Below are positions 23,944-32,854 of a DNA stretch of 64,000 nucleotides, in pieces. Positions within the stretch are counted from its first letter, which is position 1. Each line of letters starts with the position of its first letter. The notes beneath the pieces are model-generated. The model was given only the letters and a program-made list of their open reading frames with translations, was not told where the DNA came from and searched no databases. Source of the stretch: DYRG01 sp041161065 (lineage in GTDB: Bacteria > Pseudomonadota > Gammaproteobacteria > Beggiatoales > Beggiatoaceae); contig JBEAVE010000010.1 of NCBI GenBank assembly GCA_041161065.1, positions 1 to 64,000 of the forward strand, in the 5' to 3' direction. The translations under genes were made by a program, and so were the position numbers.

Positions 23944-25878
23944 TTAGTCGACTTTCAAATAGGTGACGGTGTAAGCGAGTTGTTGCGCTTGACTCGAAAG
24001 TTGTTCCGCCATTGTCGCCAATTGTTCGGACGCGCTGGCGTTTTGTTGGGTAATTTTGTGGAGTTCGGCGATCGACAAATTGACTTGATCGGCGTTGATG
24101 GATTGTTCGCGGCTGGCGGAACTGATGTCGCGCATCAAATCGGCGGTGCGCTGAATGTCGGCAACCAATTGATTTAACATGGCACTGGCGGTTTGAGTGG
24201 TTTGTATGCTGTTTGAGGATAGCACGTTGATGTCGGTGGCGGCGCGATGGCTGAGGGCGGCGAGCTCTCGAATCGCGGCGGCGACCACTTTGAATCCTTT
24301 TCCGTGCTGACCGGCGCGGGCGGCTTCGATCGACGCATTCAACGATAATAAATTGATTTGTTTAGAAATATCTTCGATGACGGATAATTTTTTGAGGATT
24401 TGCTGGCTGGCGTTGATGGCATCATTGACGGCGCGTCCGGTTTGAGTGGCATCGGTGGCGGCTTGGGTGGCGAGGCGTTCGGTGTTGCGGGCGTTGTCGG
24501 AAGTTTGTTTGATGCTGGCACTCATTTGTTCCATCGACGCGGAGATTTCTTCGGCGGCTTCGGACTGATGGGTTGCGCCGCGCATAAGTTGTTGAGAAGT
24601 CGCGCTTAATGCTTGGCTGCCGCTGGTTGCCGCCGCGACGCTGCGTTGCACATCATTGACAATTTGCGCCAAATTAATGCTCATATTTTTGAGCGCGCCC
24701 ATCAGCAATCCTGTTTCGTCGGTATTTTTGACGGGAATATCGACCGACAAATGTCCTTCCGCAATGCTATCGGCGATTGTCACCGCTTGTTGAATGTGTT
24801 TAGCGATTGATCCCGCCAGATAATAAATAACCCCAAACAACAACACCGCCAAAACCAAGCTAAAAATCCCCATTTTAATCAACAACCAATAAATCGGCGC
24901 GTAAGCATTTTCTGAAGGAACGCTCACCGTCACAACCCACTTATTTTTGCTTTCTCCAAATGTCACCGGCACACCAATCGTGAGCACTTCTTTCTCTAAT
25001 TCATCAACCCGATGTTCTATAGCAAATTCTTCATTACTTAACACGCTGTCGACAAATGCTTGATTTTTATTAAAAGACTGAATACTTTTACCACTTTCTT
25101 TCTCATAAAAAGGATAAGAACTGGTTAATAATTTACCGCGTTGTGAATAAAGCGAAGTGTACACTTGACTAAAAAAAGAAATCTTTTGTTTTTTAATACG
25201 TTTTACAAATTGATCAAACAACAAATCAATCCCTGCAATGCCTGTAAATTGATGATTTTTATTAAAAATGGGAACAACCAATGAAGTCATTAATAGCTCT
25301 TTTCCTTCAACAGGATAGAAATAAGGTTCAATGACTTGTTCACGCAGGTTTTTTTTAGGTAATTGATAATAGTCGCCCTCTCCTTCTTTTTCATAATTAA
25401 TGGGCACATCTAATATCACTTGTTGCTTATCATTATAAACGGCATAAGAAACAAAGCGTCCGGATTGATCGTAGCCTTTTTGATTAGCGAATTGAGCGTC
25501 TTTTCCATCAAACGCATTCGGTTCAAATAACGCATAACTGCCTAAGAAATGGGGGTGAGTTTGGGTGAAATGTTTTAAGACTGTTTTTGCTTGATCGCGA
25601 TCAAAGAAAGGGACATCGGCTTGGGTGGCGGCTTCGAAGATGGTTGCCAACGCGCGCGCTTCGTCGAGGGCGGTTTCGAGTTCGGCTTTCACGGCGCAGG
25701 CGTAATGATAAGCGGCTTGGCGGGTGATTTCTTGCGTGCGATGCCGTGCCAATTGGTAGGTTTGGTAGCTCACAACGCTGGTTAGGATCGCTAATGCAAT
25801 AATCGCTACTGCCCCAATGCTCCAACTTAAACGGCTAGCAATTCGCATATCCTTGAAATTATTGAAAAAAGGCAACAT
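23944..25878 (-). CDS. Methyl-accepting chemotaxis protein with periplasmic Cache-type sensor
   Basis: The transmembrane receptor signals to CheA/CheW. I use the ATG at 25878 (644 residues; AGGA upstream); the frame is open to 25926. Order: first membrane helix (IGAVAIIALAILTSVVSY), a periplasmic domain of about 290 residues with dCache-like features (ATIFEAATQADVPFFDRDQ, GSYALFEPNAFDGKD, VVPIFNKNHQFTGIAGIDLL), a second helix (IFSLVLAVLLFGVIYYLAG), a HAMP domain, and the signalling domain with the hairpin tip NASIEAARAGQHGKGFKVVA. No CheR-binding pentapeptide is visible at the C-terminus. The 5' neighbour on the same strand is a PocR-domain protein. The ligand is unknown. Confidence 0.93.
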   Translation of the reverse strand: MLPFFNNFKDMRIASRLSWSIGAVAIIALAILTSVVSYQTYQLARHRTQEITRQAAYHYACAVKAELETALDEARALATIFEAATQADVPFFDRDQAKTVLKHFTQTHPHFLGSYALFEPNAFDGKDAQFANQKGYDQSGRFVSYAVYNDKQQVILDVPINYEKEGEGDYYQLPKKNLREQVIEPYFYPVEGKELLMTSLVVPIFNKNHQFTGIAGIDLLFDQFVKRIKKQKISFFSQVYTSLYSQRGKLLTSSYPFYEKESGKSIQSFNKNQAFVDSVLSNEEFAIEHRVDELEKEVLTIGVPVTFGESKNKWVVTVSVPSENAYAPIYWLLIKMGIFSLVLAVLLFGVIYYLAGSIAKHIQQAVTIADSIAEGHLSVDIPVKNTDETGLLMGALKNMSINLAQIVNDVQRSVAAATSGSQALSATSQQLMRGATHQSEAAEEISASMEQMSASIKQTSDNARNTERLATQAATDATQTGRAVNDAINASQQILKKLSVIEDISKQINLLSLNASIEAARAGQHGKGFKVVAAAIRELAALSHRAATDINVLSSNSIQTTQTASAMLNQLVADIQRTADLMRDISSASREQSINADQVNLSIAELHKITQQNASASEQLATMAEQLSSQAQQLAYTVTYLKVD

Positions 25879-25952
25879 AACAATCCTTTTATTGCTGTAT
25901 TTTTCAAAGCAGTGTACTGAAAACACCCAATCTTAGGCAACCTCTTTTTTGA

Positions 25953-26621
25953 TTATTTCAGTGGGCGGCACAAATCACCCTGCTGATAAAGTTCAGCCAT
26001 TTTATCCCACACTCCTAAAAGCGCATTCAAATCGGGTTGTTTTGCAATGCGTTGTAATAACTTTTGTCGCCCCACAGAGAAATCTTTTGATTCACCATCG
26101 GTCACTAAATTTGAAAGCTGAGTTGAAAACAAAAATAGCACATGACTAATACAAGTAAATTTCTCCAAATCCATCACATTCACAAACGAAATTGCATGGC
26201 TAAAATCATTTAAATCTGCGCCAATTTTTTGAGCATATAACATCATTTTGTTCAAATCTGTTGCTTGCTCTTCATTAAGCACCTGACCAATTAACCAATT
26301 CGCAATATGTGTCCGTTTAATTGCAATACTTGCTCCCGCGTCCCACAACCCCCCACTTAAACAAGGTTGAATGGTTGGACCATCAGGATTATATTTACCC
26401 ACAATGGCATCAGATTTAATACAATTTGCTAACCCTTTCTCTGTTTTACGAATGACATTCATGCACAAACGACAAAAATTACTCGGTTTTGTAATCGGAA
26501 TACCATTCGTTTCGGTAATGATGGAAGCCACACCGGCTTTTTGAGCAAAAGCATCTTGAATGATTTGTAATTTGTCAATATTAAATAATGCTGACAAACC
26601 TCCTTGTTGAAGGGTTTCCAT
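25953..26621 (-). CDS. Stand-alone PocR-domain sensory protein
   Basis: PocR domains are PAS-like ligand-binding modules, first known from the propanediol regulator PocR. The 222-residue soluble protein has the typical pattern: FNIDKLQIIQDAFAQKAG, then IITETNGIPITKPSNF, then FCRLCMNVIRKTEKGLANCIKSD (in two parts), then PCLSGGLWDAGASI. The Cys-rich middle is a feature of the domain. No DNA-binding, kinase or other output domain is attached, so it probably acts in trans. Its start has a near-perfect Shine-Dalgarno, suggesting high expression. The chemoreceptor gene starts 74 bases downstream on the same strand, which makes a joint sensing role plausible but unproven. Confidence 0.8.
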   Translation of the reverse strand: METLQQGGLSALFNIDKLQIIQDAFAQKAGVASIITETNGIPITKPSNFCRLCMNVIRKTEKGLANCIKSDAIVGKYNPDGPTIQPCLSGGLWDAGASIAIKRTHIANWLIGQVLNEEQATDLNKMMLYAQKIGADLNDFSHAISFVNVMDLEKFTCISHVLFLFSTQLSNLVTDGESKDFSVGRQKLLQRIAKQPDLNALLGVWDKMAELYQQGDLCRPLK

Positions 26622-26627
26622 TGTAAT

Positions 26628-26636
26628 CTCCTCCTT
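26628..26636 (-). promoter_or_regulatory. Very strong Shine-Dalgarno before the PocR gene
   Basis: AAGGAGGAG on the minus strand lies 6 bases before the ATG at 26621. It is one of the closest matches to the anti-Shine-Dalgarno in this window. Confidence 0.8.
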
Positions 26637-26687
26637 TATAAATTATTTAATGCAAATACAAAAGAAACGGTATAACTATTTGTTTTC

Positions 26688-27626
26688 TTAAAATTCACCT
26701 TTAGCTTGTTGTTCAGCGTGATAAGAAGAGCGAACTAAGGGTGCGCTGGCAACTTTTGAGAAACCTAATTGCTCGGCTTTTGCTTTCAATATTTCAAACT
26801 CATCGGGCGTTAAATAACGTTGCACTGCCAAATGATGTTTGCTCGGCTGTAGATATTGACCAATGGTAATCATTTCACAATCATGCGCGCGCAAATCTTT
26901 CATCACTTCAATAATTTCTTCTAACGTTTCTCCTAAACCTACCATTAAACCTGATTTGGTGGGCGTTTGAGGAGAAATTGCTTTGAAATCCTTTAATAAT
27001 TGCAATGATCCTTGATAACTTGCACCCGGGCGCGCTTGAGGATATAAACGCGGCACAGTTTCTAAATTATGATTAAAAATATCAGGCGGCGTTTCTTTGA
27101 GAATTTCTAAGGCTTTTTCTTCACGTCCACGAAAATCGGGCACTAAAATTTCAATTTGTAAATTAGGCGAGGATTTCCTCAACTCAGAAATACAAGTTGC
27201 AAAATGCGTTGCTCCCCCATCTCTCAAATCATCTCGATCCACCGATGTAATCACCACATAACGCAATTTCATTTCTGCGACTGCTCGAGCAAGTTGCAAG
27301 GGTTCTTCGGGGTTTAAAGGTTGAGGACGACCATGCGCAACATCACAAAAAGGACAACGCCGCGTACAAATGTCGCCCATAATCATAAAAGTCGCCGTTC
27401 CTCCCGCAAAACATTCGCCCAAATTAGGGCACGATGCTTCCTCGCAAACCGTGTGCAAATGATGATTGCGTAATTTATCTTTCAAATGCTGTATTTTGGC
27501 AGGATTCTCTAAACGAATTCTAATCCAGTCGGGTTTGCGTAAAACCGTTTCTGTGGGAACAACTTTAATAGGAATTTTTGCAGTTTTCTCTGCACCCCGT
27601 TGTTTTGATGAATCAGCGTTCTTCAT
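26688..27626 (-). CDS. lipA: Lipoyl synthase
   Basis: This radical-SAM enzyme inserts two sulfurs into protein-bound octanoate. The 312-residue product has the auxiliary-cluster cysteines C61, C66 and C72 (CEEASCPNLGEC), the radical-SAM cysteines C87, C91 and C94 (CTRRCPFC), and the C-terminal serine ligand motif RSSYHA. It overlaps the end of lipB by 14 bases, in the usual lipB-lipA order, so both are translated from one mRNA. Confidence 0.98.
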   Translation of the reverse strand: MKNADSSKQRGAEKTAKIPIKVVPTETVLRKPDWIRIRLENPAKIQHLKDKLRNHHLHTVCEEASCPNLGECFAGGTATFMIMGDICTRRCPFCDVAHGRPQPLNPEEPLQLARAVAEMKLRYVVITSVDRDDLRDGGATHFATCISELRKSSPNLQIEILVPDFRGREEKALEILKETPPDIFNHNLETVPRLYPQARPGASYQGSLQLLKDFKAISPQTPTKSGLMVGLGETLEEIIEVMKDLRAHDCEMITIGQYLQPSKHHLAVQRYLTPDEFEILKAKAEQLGFSKVASAPLVRSSYHAEQQAKGEF

Positions 27627-28251
27627 TTGAATAACCTAACTGGTTTAATAAAATAGGTAAAAACCGTTGAGAAACCTCGTTGATATTTAATAAAATCCCT
27701 TCTTTCTTTAGAGAAGTCATTTTCAATCCAGCGTAACCACAGGGATTAATAGCTTCAAAGGGTGTCAAATCCAAATCCACATTCAAACTTAAGCCATGAT
27801 AAGTGCAATTTTTTCTAATTTTCAATCCCAGCGATGCAATTTTTTTCTCTTGAATATAAATACCCGGTGCTTTTTCTTTTCTCTGAGCAACAATACCCAA
27901 TTCTTTTAGAAATAAAATCACGCTTTCTTCTAAAGTAGACACCAATGTTCTAACGGTAAAATGCTTTCTCGACAAATCCATTAAAATATAGAAAATCAAC
28001 TGCCCAATTCCATGATAAGTGATTTGTCCACCTCGATCAGTTTGAACAATGGGGATTTCATTTATTTTGAGGATATGCTCAGGTTTAGTGGCTAAGCCCA
28101 ACGTGTAAACTGGAGAATGTTGTAATATCCAAATTTGATCTCTTGTTTCTCGCGTGCGTTGCTCTGTAAATGTTTGCATTGCTTGCCAAGTTTCTTGGTA
28201 TGGCATCAAATCTGGATATTGAACAATTTTAATGTTTGTCTGAATGGTCAT
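27613..28251 (-). CDS. lipB: Octanoyl-ACP:protein N-octanoyltransferase
   Basis: LipB moves octanoate from acyl carrier protein to the lipoyl domains, the first step of lipoate assembly. The chosen ATG at 28251 gives 212 residues, matching the family N-terminus (VQYPDLMPYQETWQAMQTF). The frame extends to 28320, where the added residues are shadow of the upstream gene. Motifs: GGQITYHGIGQLIFYILMD, the lysine in IASLGLKIRK, and the catalytic cysteine in INPCGYAGLKMTSL. No clear ribosome binding site precedes the ATG; it lies 23 bases inside the upstream gene, so translation is probably coupled. Confidence 0.95.
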   Translation of the reverse strand: MTIQTNIKIVQYPDLMPYQETWQAMQTFTEQRTRETRDQIWILQHSPVYTLGLATKPEHILKINEIPIVQTDRGGQITYHGIGQLIFYILMDLSRKHFTVRTLVSTLEESVILFLKELGIVAQRKEKAPGIYIQEKKIASLGLKIRKNCTYHGLSLNVDLDLTPFEAINPCGYAGLKMTSLKKEGILLNINEVSQRFLPILLNQLGYSNEER

Positions 28252-28819
28252 GTGAAACAGGAGGATGATAAGGATGATATACCCGTTCACCAATTGCAAA
28301 GATAAGCCCAGAAACCACAAAAGCTAAATGAATTCCAATCATCCAACCAATATTTTCTTTAGGCACGTTATCGATGTTAATAAAGGCTTTCAACAATTCA
28401 ATCGAAGAAATCGCCACGATTGAACCAATTAGCTTTAATTTCAAAGCACTATAATCAACTGTTCCCATCCAATCAGGGCGATCTATATGGTCTGCAACCA
28501 TATCAATTTTTGAAACAAAGTTCTCATATCCACTAAAAATAACGATGAGCAACAAGTTAGCGATTAATATTAAATCGACTAAAGTCAAACTCATGATAAT
28601 CAAATCAGTTTTTTTAATAGAAAAAATTTGAGGAAAATAATAGAAAACTTCTTGAACAAATTTAGCCATAAACATAGCTAAAATCAACACCGCCCCTAAA
28701 TAGATGGGAGCTAGCAACCAACGACTATGAAAAAGGATATTTTCAATAGCCGTTTCAATTTTATTTGCTGCCTTTTCATTAAAGGTGAGTTGTTCTTCAT
28801 TTTCTTCTGTCGGTTTCAT
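28229..28819 (-). CDS. YqhA-like UPF0114 family inner-membrane protein
   Basis: The 196-residue membrane protein has three or four hydrophobic segments (LAPIYLGAVLILAMFMAKF, LIIMSLTLVDLILIANLLLI, LKLKLIGSIVAISSIELLKAF, IGIHLAFVVSGLIFAIGERV) and the family hallmark VIFSGYENFVSKID. The function of UPF0114/YqhA is unknown. The His-rich C-terminus (YHPYHPPVSHDHSDKH) could bind metal, but this is not a family feature I can confirm. It starts 12 bases after prfC and overlaps lipB. Confidence 0.88.
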   Translation of the reverse strand: MKPTEENEEQLTFNEKAANKIETAIENILFHSRWLLAPIYLGAVLILAMFMAKFVQEVFYYFPQIFSIKKTDLIIMSLTLVDLILIANLLLIVIFSGYENFVSKIDMVADHIDRPDWMGTVDYSALKLKLIGSIVAISSIELLKAFINIDNVPKENIGWMIGIHLAFVVSGLIFAIGERVYHPYHPPVSHDHSDKH

Positions 28820-28831
28820 ATTAGTTGTTCC

Positions 28832-30415
28832 TTAATGTTCACGGGTAGATAGAAAGCTAATTTGCGGATAACGTTCTTGAGTTAATTGCAAATTAACGCG
28901 GGTGGGTGCAATGTAGGTTAAATTATCCGCACCATCTAACGCTAGATTATCATAGGCTTTACGTTTGAATTCTTCAAGTATTTTTGGATCATTACATTCA
29001 ATCCAGCGCGCCGTTGCAACCTGTATATTTTCAAAAACACAATCCACGTTGTATTCATTTTTCAAACGCCAAGCAACCACATCAAATTGCAATACACCTA
29101 CCGCCCCTAAAATCAAATCGTTGTTATGTAAGGGGCGAAACAATTGCGTTGCACCTTCCTCACTGAGTTGTAATAGCCCTTTTAATAACGCTTTCATACG
29201 CAAAGGGTCTTTCAAAATTGCTCGACGAAAAAGCTCTGGCGCGAAATGTGGAATACCCGTAAATTTTAACGTTTCTCCCTCTGTAAAAGTGTCACCAATT
29301 TGAATTGTCCCGTGATTATACAATCCAATAATATCTCCCGCGTAGGCTTCCTCTATTTGCTCACGTTCACCCGCCATAAAAGTCATTGCATTAGCAATAT
29401 TAACCTGTTTCTTTATTCGAGAATGGTACAATTTCATACCTTTTTGATATTTCCCAGAACAAACCCGTAGAAATGCCACTCGATCATGATGTGCGGGGTC
29501 CATATTTGCTTGAATTTTGAAAACAAAACCAGAGAAACTATTTTCTAAAGGTAAAATTGTTCTTTCAATCGCTTCACGAGATTTAGGCGGCGGCGCATAT
29601 TCGGTAAAAGAATCTAATAAGGCTTTTACGCCAAAATTGTTAATCGCCGAACCGAAATAAACTGGGGTTAAATTTCCTTTCAAAAATTCCTCAAAATTAA
29701 ACTCGTGGCTTGCACCTTTGACTAATTCAATTTCCTCGACCAATTCATCTAAACGATAATTACCTAAATAAGCAATTAATTCGGGATTATTTAAACTCTT
29801 AAAAGTTCGCCCTTCAGTGCTAGTATTGTTATGTCCGTGTTCAAATAAAGTGATGCTTTGATCTTGGAAATGATAAACCCCCTTAAATGCTTTCCCCATT
29901 CCAATGGGCCACGTCATAGGTGCGCATTGAATTTTCAACACACTTTCTATCTCATCTAAAACCTCAATAGGTTCACGTCCTTCTCGATCCAATTTGTTTA
30001 TAAATGTAATAATTGGCGTATTTCTTAAACGACAGACTTCTAATAATTTAATCGTGCGATCTTCTACCCCTTTTGCAACGTCGATAACCATTAAAGCCGA
30101 ATCAACGGCGGTTAAGGTTCGATAGGTATCTTCAGAAAAATCGCCATGTCCGGGTGTGTCTAATAAGTTAATGATTTTATTGTGATAAGGAAACTGCATC
30201 ACCGAACTTGTTACCGAAATACCGCGTTGTTTTTCTAACTCCATCCAATCCGACGTTGCATGACGAGAGGCTTTTCTACCTTTCACCGTTCCTGCTAATT
30301 GAATTGCCCCCCCAAATAAAAGGAGTTTCTCGGTTAAAGTTGTTTTGCCTGCATCAGGGTGTGAAATAATTGCAAAAGTACGGCGTTTCTCTATTTCTTC
30401 AAATAACTGGTTCAT
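28832..30415 (-). CDS. prfC: Peptide chain release factor 3
   Basis: RF3 is a GTPase that recycles RF1/RF2 after termination. From the ATG at 30415 it has 527 residues, the family length; a GTG at 30421 would add two. The G1 motif is ISHPDAGKTTLTEKLLLFGG, G3 is LDTPGHGDFSEDTYRTL, and G4 is FINKLDREGR. The C-terminal part shows GVLQFDVVAWRLKNEYNVD, typical of RF3. The preceding NYN gene ends 9 bases upstream on the same strand. Confidence 0.97.
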   Translation of the reverse strand: MNQLFEEIEKRRTFAIISHPDAGKTTLTEKLLLFGGAIQLAGTVKGRKASRHATSDWMELEKQRGISVTSSVMQFPYHNKIINLLDTPGHGDFSEDTYRTLTAVDSALMVIDVAKGVEDRTIKLLEVCRLRNTPIITFINKLDREGREPIEVLDEIESVLKIQCAPMTWPIGMGKAFKGVYHFQDQSITLFEHGHNNTSTEGRTFKSLNNPELIAYLGNYRLDELVEEIELVKGASHEFNFEEFLKGNLTPVYFGSAINNFGVKALLDSFTEYAPPPKSREAIERTILPLENSFSGFVFKIQANMDPAHHDRVAFLRVCSGKYQKGMKLYHSRIKKQVNIANAMTFMAGEREQIEEAYAGDIIGLYNHGTIQIGDTFTEGETLKFTGIPHFAPELFRRAILKDPLRMKALLKGLLQLSEEGATQLFRPLHNNDLILGAVGVLQFDVVAWRLKNEYNVDCVFENIQVATARWIECNDPKILEEFKRKAYDNLALDGADNLTYIAPTRVNLQLTQERYPQISFLSTREH

Positions 30416-30424
30416 GATCACACT

Positions 30425-31288
30425 TTAGGATTTAAAAGGATAAGAAATAATATTAGGATTTACCAAACGAATATTCATTGCAACGGGGTCTTTATTTGCT
30501 TTAGATTTTTCTAAGCGAAATTCAAACAACAAATCACGGCTGGGCAAAGAATTTGGATTGACATTGGCGGGGAGATTTGAACCATGAAAAAAGACTGAAC
30601 TATAAGGCGATTCAGCATTACGAGAATCGGTAATCCACAAACCCTGTCCAATCCGTTCCATGTAACGCATGAAACCAAAACCTTTCTCTTCGTCGTAATG
30701 ATAGCAATAGCCGCGAACGGTTGAAGCAAGTTCTCCCCAATTTGGAGAATTTTCAGTGGTTTTCTTTGGTGGTAATAAGTTAGGAACTAAATAGCCAGAA
30801 ATAAACATATCGGCTTCACGTTTTAACTCGCTAGAAACGTTGTCAAACCCCATAATTTCCACTCGACAACCGTAATTTTGAATAGCTTGAACGACTTTAA
30901 TGAAATCCCCATCGCCCGTGACTAAAATGACCCGATCGAGGTTTCTAGATTGCAATAAAACATCGACCGCCATATCTAAATCTGCATTCGCTTTTCCATA
31001 GCGATTTCCTTTCTCATCTTCATACCATTTGACGTTTTTTTGAATCACTTTGAAACCATATTCTCTAAGCACGGAGAAATAACCGTGAATACCTTTTCTA
31101 TAAGCAATATCATCGCGGGCACGTTCAGGATCAAAACTGACATAAGCGTTCAAACGCAAGGCTTCCGCGTTGTCACGACACGCAAATTCACGCAAAATAT
31201 CGTAATGCATTCCGTAACCGCCATTGCGATTCACGTTTGCAACATCGACATAAACGCCTATTTTAGCTAATGATTTAGTAGGTTGCAC
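30425..31288 (-). CDS. NYN-domain (LabA/DUF88) putative RNase fused to a cold-shock-like domain
   Basis: NYN domains are PIN-like, metal-dependent RNases. The 287-residue product has the acidic residues expected of the fold in IGVYVDVANVN, ANADLDMAVDVLL and VILVTGDGDFIKVV (residues 10-140). The C-terminal 85 residues look like a cold-shock/OB domain: GYCYHYDEEKGFGFMRYM, then SVFFHGSNL, then LLFEFRLEKSKANKDPVAMN. That part would bind RNA. The start is a GTG with AAGGAA about 9 bases upstream. A TATAAT at 31336-31341 on the same strand may be its -10. Substrate and biological role are unknown. Confidence 0.82.
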   Translation of the reverse strand: MQPTKSLAKIGVYVDVANVNRNGGYGMHYDILREFACRDNAEALRLNAYVSFDPERARDDIAYRKGIHGYFSVLREYGFKVIQKNVKWYEDEKGNRYGKANADLDMAVDVLLQSRNLDRVILVTGDGDFIKVVQAIQNYGCRVEIMGFDNVSSELKREADMFISGYLVPNLLPPKKTTENSPNWGELASTVRGYCYHYDEEKGFGFMRYMERIGQGLWITDSRNAESPYSSVFFHGSNLPANVNPNSLPSRDLLFEFRLEKSKANKDPVAMNIRLVNPNIISYPFKS

Positions 31289-31335
31289 ACCGAGTTCCTT
31301 TGGTTTTGCTCAGCAAAAATAATTGTAATGCCCAT

Positions 31336-31341
31336 ATTATA
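31336..31341 (-). promoter_or_regulatory. Possible -10 element for the NYN-prfC run
   Basis: TATAAT on the minus strand lies 48 bases before the NYN start, within the gap between nirH and the NYN gene. No convincing -35 was found. Confidence 0.35.
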
Positions 31342-31422
31342 CTAATTATGAACACAATAAGGGTCGATTCTAAAAAAAGAAGGGATTTTTTCAACGAGGG
31401 GTTTGATTTTTAAGAGAAAAAT

Positions 31423-31902
31423 CTAATCGGTTAAACGCAAACCGGTTTTTTTGAGGATTTGACGACTGTACAAAATTTGATAATCGAGAGCATTTTCTCC
31501 CAATAATAAAGCAATTTGTTCAACTTTTTCTTCAACTTCTTCTTTCGTTTTTCCATGCACCATTGCAAACAAGTTGTAATCCCACAAAGGTAAATGGCGC
31601 GGACGACGATAGCAATGACTCACAAAAGATAATTCGCCTATTTTCTTTCCACATTCATCAACCATTTCATCGGGCACATTCCACACGCTCATACCATTTG
31701 CAATGAAACCCAATTTGTAATGATTGGGAATTGCCCCAATGCGCCGAATAATGCCCACTTCTAATAACCTTTGCATTCTCAACATCACATCATGCGCTGT
31801 TAAGTTTAATTGTTCTGCAATAGCGTGATAAGGCTTTGAAACTAAAGGAAGTCCTTTTTGGGTTGCTTGAATAATTTTGCGATCAATTTCATCTATTTGC
31901 AT
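31423..31902 (-). CDS. nirH: Siroheme decarboxylase subunit NirH-like (Lrp/AsnC fold)
   Basis: NirD, L, G and H proteins together decarboxylate siroheme to didecarboxysiroheme in heme d1 synthesis. The 159-residue product has an AsnC-type winged helix (DEIDRKIIQATQKGLPLVSKPY split around the start) and the family motif SHCYRRPRHLPLWDYNLF. The CYRRPR type marks it as the NirL/NirH kind. It is the last gene of the nir cluster and starts 3 bases after nirG. Assignment as H rather than L rests on position. Confidence 0.88.
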   Translation of the reverse strand: MQIDEIDRKIIQATQKGLPLVSKPYHAIAEQLNLTAHDVMLRMQRLLEVGIIRRIGAIPNHYKLGFIANGMSVWNVPDEMVDECGKKIGELSFVSHCYRRPRHLPLWDYNLFAMVHGKTKEEVEEKVEQIALLLGENALDYQILYSRQILKKTGLRLTD

Positions 31903-31905
31903 GAT

Positions 31906-32349
31906 TTAAACCTCAAAATACAATCCAATATAATATTCGGTTTGTTTGGGCATATTATAAACAGTTAAAGCGGTTTGTTTTTCTATTTCTTTAATGATTT
32001 CATTGATTCTTTCAGGCTTTTCTGTTGCAATGACAAACCACATATTCAAATCGTGTTCTCTCGCATAATTATGTGCAATTTCAGGAAAACTATTGACTAT
32101 ATTTGTTACCCGTTCAAAATCGTGTTCTGGCACAGCCAAAGCCGCTAAAGTTAAACCGCCCCCCAGTTTCTCCGCGTGATACAACGGTGCAAAACGACTT
32201 AAAATCCCCTCTTCCAATAACTTTTCCAATCGTTGCAATAAGGTTTGTTCGGTAATATTAAGCCACGTTGCAACCATTTTGAAAGGTCGTTCACAAATCG
32301 GAAAACCACTTTGCAATCGGTTAATAATTTGGCGATCTAATTTATCCAT
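31906..32349 (-). CDS. nirG: Siroheme decarboxylase subunit NirG-like
   Basis: The 147-residue AsnC-fold protein carries PEIAHNYAREHDLNMWFVIA, the HNYxREH type seen in NirD/NirG, whose His residues lie at the tetrapyrrole site in known siroheme decarboxylases. The N-terminal helix-turn-helix is DKLDRQIINRLQSGFPICERPF. It overlaps nirL by 8 bases. The D versus G assignment is from gene order. Confidence 0.88.
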   Translation of the reverse strand: MDKLDRQIINRLQSGFPICERPFKMVATWLNITEQTLLQRLEKLLEEGILSRFAPLYHAEKLGGGLTLAALAVPEHDFERVTNIVNSFPEIAHNYAREHDLNMWFVIATEKPERINEIIKEIEKQTALTVYNMPKQTEYYIGLYFEV

Positions 32350-32854
32350 TTACCGCGTCCAATGCAACCATATTTCTTTGAATGTACATCGCCCCACATT
32401 GTTTGAAACACCGCCGACTAAATAAAATTTCATAATGAAGATGTTGAAACCGACATTGTTCAATAATTAAAGCCACTTTTTCTTTAACATTTTCTCGATC
32501 TTGTCCATGAATCATGCAAAACAAATTATAACGCCAATCAGGCAATTTTCTAGGTCTTCTATAACACAAAGTGACAAACTCAAAATTTTTTATTTTCTTT
32601 CCAATTTCTGTCACTTGATCATCTGGAATATCCCATACAACCATACCATTTGATCGATAACCTAATTGGCGATGGCGAACAACAATCCCAAATCGTTTAA
32701 TAATGTTTGCTTTTTGTAATTGTTCAATTCGGGAAATTACCTCGCTTTCTGATAATCCAATTTGCGCTCCAATAAACGCATAAGGCTTTGTTACTAAAGG
32801 TAATCCTTTTTGAATTGCCTCGATAATATTCCAATCACGATAATCTAAAAGCAT
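32342..32854 (-). CDS. nirL: Siroheme decarboxylase subunit NirL-like
   Basis: The 170-residue AsnC-fold protein has the motif TLCYRRPRKLPDWRYNLF and a C-terminal LHYEILFSRRCFKQCG. It overlaps nirD by 10 bases and nirG by 8 bases, so the four subunits are tightly coupled, as expected for pairwise complexes. The family acts in the cytoplasm before the later periplasmic steps. The C-terminal extension after CGAMYIQ is slightly longer than in NirH. Confidence 0.88.
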   Translation of the reverse strand: MLLDYRDWNIIEAIQKGLPLVTKPYAFIGAQIGLSESEVISRIEQLQKANIIKRFGIVVRHRQLGYRSNGMVVWDIPDDQVTEIGKKIKNFEFVTLCYRRPRKLPDWRYNLFCMIHGQDRENVKEKVALIIEQCRFQHLHYEILFSRRCFKQCGAMYIQRNMVALDAVNG

